A DNA stretch of 64,000 nt from Rhodopirellula islandica. Lineage in GTDB: Bacteria > Planctomycetota > Planctomycetia > Pirellulales > Pirellulaceae. Shown one piece after another: positions 1-8,763 of the stretch. The stretch is taken from positions 310,001 through 374,000 of the forward strand of contig NZ_LECT01000044.1 in the NCBI RefSeq assembly GCF_001027925.1. Reading direction: 5' to 3'. How positions within the stretch are numbered: the stretch's first letter is position 1; each line of letters opens with the position of its first letter. Under the pieces are notes generated by a model, which had not been told where the DNA came from, did no database searches, and worked only from the letters and a program-made list of their open reading frames with translations. Position numbers and translations under genes: made by a program.

Positions 1-210
1 GATCGTGACTTTGGTCACCATCACGGTCGATGGCTTCACAGCCACGTTGGGCTCGAGCACGGCCAACAGGTTTGTGTGACCTTCGCTTTGATTGGCCAAT
101 GCGTTGGCAAACGCTGCGCCGACGGGTCCGTCTTTGCTACCGATCATCAGATCGATGTGAGAAATTTCGTTGCCGTCACCGACGAGGGATTCACCAATGT
201 GGAATTGCAT
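1..210 (-). CDS. fae: Formaldehyde-activating enzyme (Fae), 5' part only
   Basis: Fae condenses formaldehyde with tetrahydromethanopterin in the cytoplasm, the entry step of the H4MPT-linked C1 pathway found in methylotrophs and many planctomycetes. Only the first 70 codons are visible; the gene runs off the left edge. The start ATG is at 210. The N-terminus carries GESLVGDGNEISHID, which closely matches the family, including the His (about residue 18) corresponding to the proposed catalytic His of characterised Fae. It continues with IGSKDGPVGAAFANAL, LLAVLEPNVAVKPST and MVTKVTI, all collinear with known Fae. The frame is open to the edge. It is divergent from the ATP-grasp gene that follows, and in planctomycetes and methylotrophs such genes cluster. 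Identity is confident; whether it is the canonical Fae or a paralogue cannot be told from this part. Confidence 0.9.
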   Translation of the reverse strand, partial: MQFHIGESLVGDGNEISHIDLMIGSKDGPVGAAFANALANQSEGHTNLLAVLEPNVAVKPSTVMVTKVTI

Positions 211-290
211 GACAAGATGCCTTTGGAGAGGGGAAACAAACGCCCAAAGATTTACCGGTGGGAACACATGGTCCTTACCCCACACGCAGG

Positions 291-1622
291 ATGAACACAC
301 CAATGGCGATGGGTGGGTCGGGCAGGTTGAAAACGGTAACAAACCCCTGCGACGGTGAGAACCGCCCCGCAATTCTGTTGGTGGGGGCGTCGGTTCGATG
401 GGCCGCCCAATCGCTGCGTCGTGGGCAGCCTAATTCACGGCTCATTGGCCTGGATTGGTTCGGCGATTCCGACACCCGAATGGTTTGCGACCGATTCCAT
501 GCATTTCAGTCGGACCAGGAACCCTCGCGAAATCTGTCCGAACAGATCGATTCGGTCGCGAATTTGCACGCCGCGAGAGTGGTCCACGTGGGTGGGCTGC
601 AGGTCGCCGGGGCGGCGAATCCGTGGGAGGGCTGGAACCGCTTGCGTTCCCTTGTTTGCAAACTGGCCATCGAATCCGGCGTCGATGAGTTCCCGGTGAC
701 GATTCCTCTCACCTACCAGTGTTCTGCCGGGCGGGGCTGTTTGGCGGGAGCTGCCGGCGAGGACGCACCTCTGGCGGATTGGGTGGACGGGGCATCTGGC
801 CGATCCATCGACTGGCTGTGGAAGCAAATCGGCTCGACCGGCGGTTTGGGAATTCGTCGGGTGCTGCCAGAGGACCTGTCGATCGCGACATCGGGCGACG
901 GATGGTTGCAACAACGGGTTCACGGTCGCTCGTACGGGCTGGTGGCCATTGCGGAATCCGATCAGACACGGGTGCTGGGGCTGTCTCGCGGGCTCCATCA
1001 CCGGTCCGGTGACCGGCCGTTTGTCTACTCGGGTTCGCGAGGCCCGATCTTCGAGGGGGGTGGCGCTGATCCCGGCAACGTGCCTTGGCGGTCGCTGCAA
1101 GTTCTGAGTGAACGAGTCGCACGGGAGTTTTCCCTTCGCGGACTCTTCAATCTCGACTTCATTCGTGACTCGGCAGGTCGATGGTGGTTGCTGGAACTGA
1201 ACCCTCGTCCCAGTGCATCGTGCGAGATCATCGAGCGTTGGGCCACCGAGGCCGGATGGTTGTCTCCGGATCACTCCCTGATGCGAATGCATCTGGACGC
1301 CATTGATGGACGCGATCAGACGGATCTGCTGGCTTGCCGATCGAGTTCCGAATGGTTGCACGGTCGGAACGCATCCGCTCAGTGGGTCAAGCGAATCGTG
1401 TTTGCCAATCGAGATGTCTTGGTCGACGTCGAGAAAATTCAAAAGCAGTTTCGCGCAGATTCGATCGCCGTGGAACTGGCGGACCTGCCCTCGTCGTCCA
1501 CCGCCTTTGTGAAGGCAGGCGAACCGATCCTGACGGTGTTGCTCAGGAAGGATGACCGCGCAAAAAGAATGGCCGCGGCGCAGTTGCGCCGGGCCATTCG
1601 GATCGTTCAGGGTGCAAGGTGA
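291..1622 (+). CDS. ATP-grasp family protein, probably linked to H4MPT/methanofuran C1 metabolism
   Basis: A 443-residue protein of the ATP-grasp superfamily resembling the predicted carboligases (COG2232-like) found in H4MPT C1 gene clusters. The N-terminus has a Rossmann-like strand (AILLVGASVRWAAQSLRRG). The C-terminal half has the ATP-grasp metal-binding segment LLELNPRPSASCEIIERW (Glu, Asn and Arg as ligands). An ATP-grasp role (ATP-dependent carboxylate-amine/thiol ligation) is known for the superfamily; the substrate here is unknown. Placement next to fae suggests a step in making a C1 cofactor (methanofuran or methanopterin), but that is inference. The start is uncertain: GTG at 258, ATG at 291 and ATG at 303 are in frame, and conservation begins only near residue 25. 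The stop is one base from the convergent DUF5060 gene. Confidence 0.7.
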   Translation: MNTPMAMGGSGRLKTVTNPCDGENRPAILLVGASVRWAAQSLRRGQPNSRLIGLDWFGDSDTRMVCDRFHAFQSDQEPSRNLSEQIDSVANLHAARVVHVGGLQVAGAANPWEGWNRLRSLVCKLAIESGVDEFPVTIPLTYQCSAGRGCLAGAAGEDAPLADWVDGASGRSIDWLWKQIGSTGGLGIRRVLPEDLSIATSGDGWLQQRVHGRSYGLVAIAESDQTRVLGLSRGLHHRSGDRPFVYSGSRGPIFEGGGADPGNVPWRSLQVLSERVAREFSLRGLFNLDFIRDSAGRWWLLELNPRPSASCEIIERWATEAGWLSPDHSLMRMHLDAIDGRDQTDLLACRSSSEWLHGRNASAQWVKRIVFANRDVLVDVEKIQKQFRADSIAVELADLPSSSTAFVKAGEPILTVLLRKDDRAKRMAAAQLRRAIRIVQGAR

Positions 1623-1623
1623 A

Positions 1624-4600
1624 CTACTTCCGTAGCAACACGGCCCAATCTTGATCGGCGTCGGCGGGAGGATTGCCGATGTTGACCGAACCGCCGCCCG
1701 AAACGGTTTTGACGGAACCCGATTGCAGATCGCCCCCGCTGCGGGCGTTGTACCACTGCACTTGGAACTCGCCATCGGCATCACTCAGGTCGATGGACGT
1801 TGTGCCTCCGTTTGGCAAATACACCACGTACACCTCACCAGTCTTCGCCAAGCAATACTTCGAATTGTCGTGCTTGTCGTTGCCAATCAGTTCGTCGGCG
1901 TTGGTCATGTCCCAAAACGGGATCGAGTTGTTTTGGAAGAACTCAATCGCGATCCGGCACGCGTCCCAGCTCTGATCGCGACTTCGCCAATCTTCGCACG
2001 CAAGGTCGTTCTCGTCGTATTGATAGCCGAAGTAGTATTCGACTCCGCCACCACCACCCATGAAGTTGCCCCACAAGGTTTGCTTGCGGACTTCATGTTG
2101 GGTGTAGGTCATCTTTCCGGTTTTGTCGTGGCCGTCGTAACCGCGGTAACCAAGGTCGGGACACTGGCCGTGGGCGGCCGATCCCGATTCATCAAAGGCA
2201 ACCACCCAAGGTTTGCCAGCCTCGCGTGATTTTTCACACCACTTCACGGTTTGTGAGTGAGTGTCCTTGATGTGGCTGTTTTGCAGTGACACGCCAGTCA
2301 GGTTGGACTTGTCACCAATCAAAGCATCGTACTTGAGGTCTTGCTGACCGGGGTAAGTGTGCAAGACGCGATGGTGCCCGTAAGGGTCCATTTCTTCGAT
2401 GTAGTTCAGCATCGCGAGATGTTCGTCGGCGGTTTGCGTGGTCTCTTCGGAAAGGTTCCAGTTCAATGCCAGGTTGTGACTGAAGCGAGCGATGATTTCT
2501 CGCAAGTACAACTTTCGCTGCGTGCCGAGTTTGCCACCATCGAGCGATTCCGGTTTGTAGCCGTTGGACTTTTGACCTTGGCGATGGTCATCGTTCTCGG
2601 TTTCCTGCAACTTGAAATGCAGGTACATGCCGTTTTGGGTTCCGTGGTCAAAGACGATGCCCCACTGGTCCAGTTTGCTGCAGTCATAATGCAGTTTGTC
2701 GTCACGCTGGATGAAAGGCCAAACGTTGTCGCCGTCTCCGCCTGCGTTGTAGGTCAAGAATGAAAACGCATTGCAGCCTTTCGATGAAAGGTAGTTGACC
2801 GCACCGATCAAACCCTTGCCTTGGCCGTCTTTCCAGGTTGGGTCGCCACGTCGCCAATCGCCAATGTGTGGTGCGTACTTCTTCAAAGGCACCCTGCCCG
2901 GTTTGCCAGCAACGGTCCCGTCGAACTCAGCGTAGCCCAGCAAGGTTTCAGGCGCGTCGGCGCCGGCTTTGAGGAAGTACGTTTCACTGCCCGCGAATTG
3001 CAGGTGAGGTTTGTTGACGTATTGCAAGCGTCCGTGAGCACGCAAGTCACGACCGGACTTGTTGGTCTTGGCGACGGTGAACTTCCCCGTCTTTCCGTCG
3101 AAGGGTGCCAATGCTGCTGAGGAGGCATCTCGATCAATCGAAGCGTTCTTGCCTTTGACGAATCGAACGGTGTAGGTCCAGGTTCCCGTTTCATCTGGAG
3201 CAAAGTGAGCACGCCACTGAGTGCCTGATTCTGCAGACGAATTCGCGGCATCGCCATTGGCGGCGAAGTATCCCGGGACCAAGTGCTGTTTGCCGCTCTC
3301 GTGTTGAAACTCGACATCCAATCGATAGTCCAAGAATGGGTTCGGAGCGTTGTCTTTCTCGTGAGCATACGGACCATCGAGTGTCAGCGTGATCTTGTGC
3401 CACATGCGTTTTTCGCCACTGACTTTGACCGTGCCGTCGCCATCCTTTTCGCGAGGCATTTGGAGCGGTTGATCGCTGACCGGTTTGGTGGGACTGCCGC
3501 TGCGATCTTTCGAATCGGACTTGGCAGACGCTTTCGCGACGGACTGATTATTCTCTTTCGCGAATTTGGCTGCGACCTTGGCGGTCGCAGCATTCGCGGG
3601 AGTGAACGTCAATTCGCTCCAGCGTGCTCGGCTGAACTCTTGGCCGTCTGCCGATGCGATCTGAGAAGTGACTTCTAATTCAGCACCCTCGGTGACCTGG
3701 ACGTTCGCAAAGGTTTTGTGGAACTGTTCGCCTTCGGCGTAAGTCTGGTCAGCCAATGGGCAAGTGAACGAACCGATGGACTCTTTGTCAGCAGACAGCG
3801 TGTAGGTCGATTGGCCATCGTTTTCTCCCACGGCCTTCAACGTGATGTCATAGCGGCCGCTAGGAAACGGAAACACCTTCTGTGCAGCAGCCTTTTTGTT
3901 GCGATCAGGGTTGATCGCCAACCATTTGCCTTGGTCCAAGTAGTAGCCATCGCTCTTGAATTCGAATTCTTTGGCGGGCAATGCAAGGGTTACTTTTTCG
4001 GAAGCTTGTTGGGGCTTCGCGGAAGGTCCCGCTGGGGGCCGTTTGAAATTTGGATCGGTGGTCATCAACCATTGGTCAAACTCGAACCCGTCTTCTCGCA
4101 TCGAGAAGTGGATCTTGTGTTCGCCGGGCTCATGAATGTCCAGGAAGATCTTGCCTGGTTCGCCGCAGTGTTGTGCCTCGGTTCGCTGTTTGCTGTCCCA
4201 GTACCACGAATGTTTGCCTTGACACCATTGCAGACGTTGTCCCGATTCGGGCCAAGTCCCATCGAGGCCAACATGCAACCCGTTGTCTTCACCACCGGTC
4301 GAGTACGCTCGTACCCACACGTAGTAACGACCAGGAGTCTGCACGTTCACACGGTAGGTCAACACGGCCATTTTGCCGGGCTGCGGTGAAAAGTTGGTGC
4401 CGTGGATCAATTTGTCCGCGTGCGTGCGCCGTGTGTCAGGCAAAATTTCCAGGTAAGCGCCGCCGCTGGCGCTCTCCGCGTGCGATGGGTCTCCGTCAGG
4501 TTGGATCGAGGGAGTCGACTCTGCGGTTGTCAAATAGAAGGCGCGTTTGTCGGTGTTCGTTTGCGACGCGAAATCTTCCGCCTCGACTTTCACAAATCCT

Positions 4601-4722
4601 TTGGCTTCCTCGAACACTGTGTTCGGTTTTTGGGCCAAGGCGGTGACACAACAGGCAAACGTCATTGCCATTGCAACGACCGATTGCAGCACAAGAATCT
4701 TGCGTAATCTACACACTTGCAT
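1624..4722 (-). CDS. Large secreted DUF5060-type putative glycoside hydrolase with carbohydrate-binding-like modules
   Basis: A 1032-residue exported protein. I chose the ATG at 4722 because GAGGAG lies about 10 bases upstream and a signal peptide follows at once (basic MQVCRLRKI, then a hydrophobic core, ending near TALAQ). The upstream in-frame ATG at 4821 would bury the signal. The mature N-terminus has a galactose-binding/CBM-like domain ([12 protein letters not shown], about 40-230), then a second beta-rich module. A Lys/Ser-rich linker follows, then a DUF5060-like beta domain (about 435-540, [17 protein letters not shown]). Next is a barrel-like region ([18 protein letters not shown] onward, with Trp/Asp/His-rich loops). 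The end resembles the putative collagen-binding domain that caps this family ([20 protein letters not shown]). The likely role is polysaccharide or glycoconjugate hydrolysis outside the cytoplasm; the substrate is unknown. Confidence 0.7.
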   Translation of the reverse strand: MQVCRLRKILVLQSVVAMAMTFACCVTALAQKPNTVFEEAKGFVKVEAEDFASQTNTDKRAFYLTTAESTPSIQPDGDPSHAESASGGAYLEILPDTRRTHADKLIHGTNFSPQPGKMAVLTYRVNVQTPGRYYVWVRAYSTGGEDNGLHVGLDGTWPESGQRLQWCQGKHSWYWDSKQRTEAQHCGEPGKIFLDIHEPGEHKIHFSMREDGFEFDQWLMTTDPNFKRPPAGPSAKPQQASEKVTLALPAKEFEFKSDGYYLDQGKWLAINPDRNKKAAAQKVFPFPSGRYDITLKAVGENDGQSTYTLSADKESIGSFTCPLADQTYAEGEQFHKTFANVQVTEGAELEVTSQIASADGQEFSRARWSELTFTPANAATAKVAAKFAKENNQSVAKASAKSDSKDRSGSPTKPVSDQPLQMPREKDGDGTVKVSGEKRMWHKITLTLDGPYAHEKDNAPNPFLDYRLDVEFQHESGKQHLVPGYFAANGDAANSSAESGTQWRAHFAPDETGTWTYTVRFVKGKNASIDRDASSAALAPFDGKTGKFTVAKTNKSGRDLRAHGRLQYVNKPHLQFAGSETYFLKAGADAPETLLGYAEFDGTVAGKPGRVPLKKYAPHIGDWRRGDPTWKDGQGKGLIGAVNYLSSKGCNAFSFLTYNAGGDGDNVWPFIQRDDKLHYDCSKLDQWGIVFDHGTQNGMYLHFKLQETENDDHRQGQKSNGYKPESLDGGKLGTQRKLYLREIIARFSHNLALNWNLSEETTQTADEHLAMLNYIEEMDPYGHHRVLHTYPGQQDLKYDALIGDKSNLTGVSLQNSHIKDTHSQTVKWCEKSREAGKPWVVAFDESGSAAHGQCPDLGYRGYDGHDKTGKMTYTQHEVRKQTLWGNFMGGGGGVEYYFGYQYDENDLACEDWRSRDQSWDACRIAIEFFQNNSIPFWDMTNADELIGNDKHDNSKYCLAKTGEVYVVYLPNGGTTSIDLSDADGEFQVQWYNARSGGDLQSGSVKTVSGGGSVNIGNPPADADQDWAVLLRK

Positions 4723-4882
4723 GATGGTGGAACTCCTCAAGGGGGGTGATGGGAGCGGACAATCTAGTTCAGTGGTTGCGGAATTGACAGCGATGGCTTT
4801 CAAGGTTGTTTCGTCGGTCACTGTCCACTACAAACGGGTGGTCAATTACGCCCCTTTTTTGCTCCCAACCAGAGACACAGTC

Positions 4883-5197
4883 ATGGAAAAATACCTGGCG
4901 AACGTGAAGAAGTATGTCCCCAATCCCATCGAAGACGCGGTGGAATCCTTGGTCAACCACCTGCGGTTGGCCTTGGCAAACCGTGACTCGTCAACCGTTG
5001 CGGCAACCGACCCGGAAGAACTCGCCGGTATCAGGAGCGGTTACTGTTCAGTGAACTTGGACCTGACGTCCGAACAAGCCGACGCGGCCATCCAAAAGGT
5101 GTGCGAGATCATGAAGGGTGACAAAGCGAAATGTCGCGTCACGTTCTACTATTTGTTGGCACAGGAAAGCGATACCATGCACCGAGTGGCGGGATGA
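4883..5197 (+). CDS. Small DUF2853-like protein
   Basis: A 104-residue soluble protein starting MEKYLANVKKYV at the ATG of 4883. The pattern of a charged N-terminal helix, then DSSTVAATDPEELAGIRSGY, then DLTSEQADAAIQKVCEIM and a closing KCRVTFYYLLAQ helix resembles DUF2853, a helical family of about 100 residues with no assigned function. Length fits the family. Longer in-frame extensions upstream overlap the 5' end of the DUF5060 gene on the other strand and are unlikely to be coding. It lies divergent from the DUF5060 gene and 40 bp before the threonine-aldolase-like gene, so co-transcription with the latter is possible. No catalytic motif is visible. Confidence 0.6.
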   Translation: MEKYLANVKKYVPNPIEDAVESLVNHLRLALANRDSSTVAATDPEELAGIRSGYCSVNLDLTSEQADAAIQKVCEIMKGDKAKCRVTFYYLLAQESDTMHRVAG

Positions 5198-5237
5198 TGA
5201 TTCATTAACACGTTGAATTTTGGTGAGGTGTCGGTTC

Positions 5238-6287
5238 ATGTTTTTTGCGAGTGACAATTGGGCCGGCGCCGCCGACCCGATTGCGGAATCCTTGAGTCGC
5301 CATGCGAAGGGTATGTCCCCCGCCTACGGGACAAGCGATCTGGATCGCCGCCTCGAACAACGATTCAATGAGTTGTTCGAAACGGACTTGGAAGTGTTCT
5401 TTGTCGGGACCGGTACCGCCGCGAATTCGCTGGCGCTGTCCGCCGTGAACCGACCGGGTGGGTTTGTGCTCTGCCACCGCGATGCTCATTTGATTGAAGA
5501 TGAATGTGGGGCACCTGAATTCTTCACCTCGGGGGCTCGCTTGGCACCCGTGTCTGGTGATCATGGAAGGATCTGCCCGCGAGCCTTGCAGAAGCAATTG
5601 CGACGGTTTGACCCTAATTTTGTCCATCATGGACAACCGATGGCGGTCAGCATCACGCAAGCGACGGAAGTGGGCACGGTCTACAACGTTGATCAACTGA
5701 AAGAGATCAGCGGGATTGTTCACGAACACAAACTTCCGCTGCACATGGATGGGGCAAGATTCGCGAACGCACTTGTTCATCTGGACCTGACTCCGGCCGA
5801 GATGACTTGGAAGGCTGGCGTGGACGTGTTGTCGTTTGGTGGGACAAAGAATGGGTGTTGGTGCGCCGAGGCGATCATCTTCTTTCGCCCTGAGCTCGCC
5901 AAGCAGATGCCGTTCATCCGCAAGCGAGCCGCCCAGCTGTTCTCGAAAACGCGATTCATCGCCGCTCAGTTTCATGCTTACTTGGACGATGACCTCTGGC
6001 TGGGATTGGCCCGGCATGCCAACGCGATGGCCGCTCGATTGGCCACAGGGATTGAAAAATCGTCCCAGGCAGAACTGGCTTGGCAGAACGAAACCAACGA
6101 GGTGTTCGTGGTGATCGAGAAAGAACACGCCGAACGTCTGCAATCGGCAGGGGCACGCTTCTACGCCTGGCCAACCCCCAACGACTCCACCACAGACCCT
6201 CCCGAGGGGCATGGTATGTATCGATTCGTGACTTCCTTCTGCACGGATCCCGCCGAAATCGATCAATTCCTGGGTTTGTTGGGGTAG
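5238..6287 (+). CDS. Threonine aldolase family PLP enzyme (low-specificity L-threonine aldolase-like)
   Basis: A 349-residue fold-type I PLP enzyme. Threonine aldolases cleave L-threonine or allo-threonine to glycine and acetaldehyde in the cytoplasm. The start ATG at 5238 follows a GGTGAGGTG tract with usual spacing; an upstream TTG is less likely. FVGTGTAANSLAL is the phosphate-binding region. CHRDAHLIEDECGAPEFF matches the family's conserved His/Glu segment. LPLHMDGARFANAL carries the Asp that contacts the pyridine nitrogen. VLSFGGTKNG contains the Schiff-base lysine (about K204). Length is typical. This branch is often annotated as beta-eliminating lyase or low-specificity threonine aldolase, so the exact beta-hydroxy amino acid is open. 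It stands alone between DUF2853 and a GGDEF protein. Confidence 0.85.
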   Translation: MFFASDNWAGAADPIAESLSRHAKGMSPAYGTSDLDRRLEQRFNELFETDLEVFFVGTGTAANSLALSAVNRPGGFVLCHRDAHLIEDECGAPEFFTSGARLAPVSGDHGRICPRALQKQLRRFDPNFVHHGQPMAVSITQATEVGTVYNVDQLKEISGIVHEHKLPLHMDGARFANALVHLDLTPAEMTWKAGVDVLSFGGTKNGCWCAEAIIFFRPELAKQMPFIRKRAAQLFSKTRFIAAQFHAYLDDDLWLGLARHANAMAARLATGIEKSSQAELAWQNETNEVFVVIEKEHAERLQSAGARFYAWPTPNDSTTDPPEGHGMYRFVTSFCTDPAEIDQFLGLLG

Positions 6288-6369
6288 TCAGCTGCTGAGT
6301 CCAGATCGTGTCGTAGGTTTGATCGTACTCTCAAATGTTGGCACTCATCTCGCGGACTGATCCAAGCTC

Positions 6370-7296
6370 ATGCCCATCGAATCCCTTCGTTTATTATTGG
6401 TCGAAGACAACGATTTGGATGCGATGTTCATCACGCGTGTGTTCGAACGCGCCACCGTGATCGATGCCCAAATTGAACGCGCCTCTTCGTTGGGGGAAGC
6501 GTTTGAAAAGCTCGGTCAAAGTGATTTCGACATCGTCCTGTTGGACTTGGGGTTGCCGGACAGCAATGGTTTGCAATCGATTCGAGCCATTCGCGAACGC
6601 ACCACTTCGATCCCAATCGTGGTGCAAACCGGTGACGACAGAATCGAAACAGGATTTGCCGCGATCGAAGCAGGGGCTCAAGATTTCCTGTCCAAGCACG
6701 ACTTGAAGGATCACTTGCTGACCCGTCTGACGGTCCATGCAATTCTGCGGCAACGGCAGATGCTCGAACTTCAGGAAGCTTCCCTTCGTGACTCCATGAC
6801 TGGGATCGCGAATCGCCGCTGCTGTGACATCGAATTCAAACGCCGTTCAGAAATTCTCTCGCATGATGGTGTTCCATTTTGCGTGGGCATCGTTGACATC
6901 GATCATTTCAAATCGGTCAACGATTCAGGTGGGCACGATTTGGGCGACCGCGTGATTCGCCAAGTCGCACGAAGCCTTCGTGACACCTGCCGACCGAAGG
7001 ACTTGGTGGCCCGGATTGGTGGCGAAGAATTCGCGGTGATCTTCTCGGACACCACGATCGATGAGCTGGGATCTCTTCAGCAAAAACACCGACGCGCGAT
7101 CGAGGAATTGGAATCTCTCACAGAAGAGATCAAAGTGACCGTGAGCATCGGCGCCACCTGTGTGTTGGCATCGGACGACAACCGATCTGCCTTCCAACGC
7201 GCCGACTCTGCGCTGTACACCGCGAAGAAAGCCGGTCGCAATCAATGCCGAATTGAGACTGCGATTCGACCGGCGATCAACGGGCAGATTGCCTGA
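6370..7296 (+). CDS. Response regulator with GGDEF output (diguanylate cyclase)
   Basis: A 308-residue receiver-GGDEF protein expected to make cyclic-di-GMP when phosphorylated. The receiver spans about 1-125, with the acidic pocket VEDND, phospho-acceptor D59 in VLLDLGLPD, and a conserved Lys near 109. The GGDEF domain spans about 140-300 and keeps the catalytic signature as GGEEF (217-221). An allosteric I-site RxxD (RPKD, 208-211) lies exactly five residues before it, so product inhibition is expected. VDIDHFKSVNDSGGHDLGD is the intact metal/substrate segment. All active residues are present, so this should be a working cyclase. No cognate histidine kinase is adjacent. The gene converges on the sugar transporter with six bases between stops. 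Confidence 0.9.
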   Translation: MPIESLRLLLVEDNDLDAMFITRVFERATVIDAQIERASSLGEAFEKLGQSDFDIVLLDLGLPDSNGLQSIRAIRERTTSIPIVVQTGDDRIETGFAAIEAGAQDFLSKHDLKDHLLTRLTVHAILRQRQMLELQEASLRDSMTGIANRRCCDIEFKRRSEILSHDGVPFCVGIVDIDHFKSVNDSGGHDLGDRVIRQVARSLRDTCRPKDLVARIGGEEFAVIFSDTTIDELGSLQQKHRRAIEELESLTEEIKVTVSIGATCVLASDDNRSAFQRADSALYTAKKAGRNQCRIETAIRPAINGQIA

Positions 7297-7302
7297 GCTT
7301 GT

Positions 7303-8649
7303 TCAGTTGCGAATGCCGAGTTTCGCTTCCATTTGCTCCAATGAAATGCCTTTGGTTTCCGGCAGCATCGTGAAGACCCAGAGTCCTTGCAGAATCATCA
7401 TGAAGCAAAAGAACCCAAAGATCATCGACGGTTGGAAATGATCGACGACAGACGGGAATACCAATGTCAAAATCGCGGCAAAGATCCAATGAGTGAAGCT
7501 GCCCAGCGCCTGTCCCGCAGCACGGTGTTCGTTGGGAAAGACTTCTGAAATCAGCACCCAAATGACGGCCCCTTGTCCCATGGCGTGCGCCGCGATGAAA
7601 GCAAAAATACACGCGGGAACGATGGCAAACGTTTCGGATTGAAACGCGTAAGCGCAGGTGCCCAGCGACAGGACGTAGCCCACCGATCCGATCAGCAACA
7701 ACGTGCGCCGGCCCAGTCGGTCGATCAAGTACAGCCCGACGAATGTGAAGATCAGGTTGGTCACACCAATCCCAATGGACTTCAGCAAAGCGGTCTGTTC
7801 ACCCATCCCCGCCAATTCAAAAATGCGTGGCGAGAAGTACAGAATCGCGTTGATCCCGGAAAGCTGATTGAAGAACGCAACCAGGAACGCGATCGAAATC
7901 GGTGTGAACAATCGCCGACTCCAAAAGGGCTCGGCGGGCGTTGTGTCAGACTCCGCTCGGACGGACGCGACAATCTCGTCGACCGTCTGCTGGATGTCGG
8001 CTTCGGACGCCTCGGGACGCAACTGTTTCAGGACGGTCACGCCCGCGGACCGATCTTTCCGAATCGCGATCAGCCATCGGGGGCTGGCGGGCAGTTGGAA
8101 ACACATGGCTGTGAAGATCAATGCCGGCAGGGATTCCACCGCCAACATCCATCGCCACGCGTTCTCGGTGACCCAGGACCCGATCAAGTAATTGGACGCA
8201 AACGCGACGAGGATTCCAAAGACAATGTTGAATTGGAACATCCCAGTCAGGGTGCCACGTTGTTCCGGCGGTGAGATCTCGGAGATGTAGAGCGGCGCAG
8301 CGACCGTTGAGATGCCAACTCCTAACCCGCCGATGAATCGAGCGAGCATGAAAGAGTTCATGCCGGTCGCGAGCCCCGACCAGATGGCCGACACCAAGTA
8401 CAGGATCCCAATCCACAACAAGGTGTTCTTGCGCCCGAACTTGTCGGTGGGCCAGCCGCCTACCAACGACCCCACAACGGTTCCCCACAGGGCAGCGCTC
8501 AATGCGAGTCCGTGCTGAAAGTCTCCCAACGCCCACAAACTCTGAATGGCTTTCTCTGCTCCAGAAATGACAACGGTGTCAAAACCAAACAGGAATCCCG
8601 CCAAGGACGAAGTCAAACTCCACAAGAAAACGCGCTGGTTCAATTTCAA
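7303..8649 (-). CDS. MFS sugar porter family transporter
   Basis: A 448-residue, 12-helix inner-membrane transporter of the sugar porter (XylE/GLUT-like) branch of the major facilitator superfamily, probably a proton-sugar symporter. Visible signatures are GWPTDKFGRKN in the loop between helices 2 and 3, ARFIGGLGVGIS in helix 4, YISEISPPEQRGTLTG after helix 4, a large central loop, DRLGRRTLLL between helices 8 and 9, and PETKGISLEQME after the last helix. Length is normal and the start ATG at 8649 opens directly into helix 1. It sits alone on its strand, 114 bp beyond the end of the dab operon. The sugar cannot be told. Confidence 0.87.
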   Translation of the reverse strand: MKLNQRVFLWSLTSSLAGFLFGFDTVVISGAEKAIQSLWALGDFQHGLALSAALWGTVVGSLVGGWPTDKFGRKNTLLWIGILYLVSAIWSGLATGMNSFMLARFIGGLGVGISTVAAPLYISEISPPEQRGTLTGMFQFNIVFGILVAFASNYLIGSWVTENAWRWMLAVESLPALIFTAMCFQLPASPRWLIAIRKDRSAGVTVLKQLRPEASEADIQQTVDEIVASVRAESDTTPAEPFWSRRLFTPISIAFLVAFFNQLSGINAILYFSPRIFELAGMGEQTALLKSIGIGVTNLIFTFVGLYLIDRLGRRTLLLIGSVGYVLSLGTCAYAFQSETFAIVPACIFAFIAAHAMGQGAVIWVLISEVFPNEHRAAGQALGSFTHWIFAAILTLVFPSVVDHFQPSMIFGFFCFMMILQGLWVFTMLPETKGISLEQMEAKLGIRN

Positions 8650-8763
8650 TTGCCTGCTGTCGGAACGAGGAGGGACGCATCTTCGTCATGGGATCTGCCG
8701 CCGCTTCATGAGCAGATGGCAGCAGACCGCCAGCATGCGTTTCGTTCCAAGTCTAGCAAGACT

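Noticed and set aside
435-1784. Long minus-strand open frame opposite the ATP-grasp gene
   Set aside because: It is antisense to a gene with clear family motifs, and its product is low-complexity and Arg/Gln/Pro-rich, as expected from antisense of GC-rich codons.
5205-6266. 353-codon minus-strand frame opposite the threonine-aldolase gene
   Set aside because: The plus-strand protein has all PLP-enzyme motifs; the minus-strand product matches nothing recognisable.
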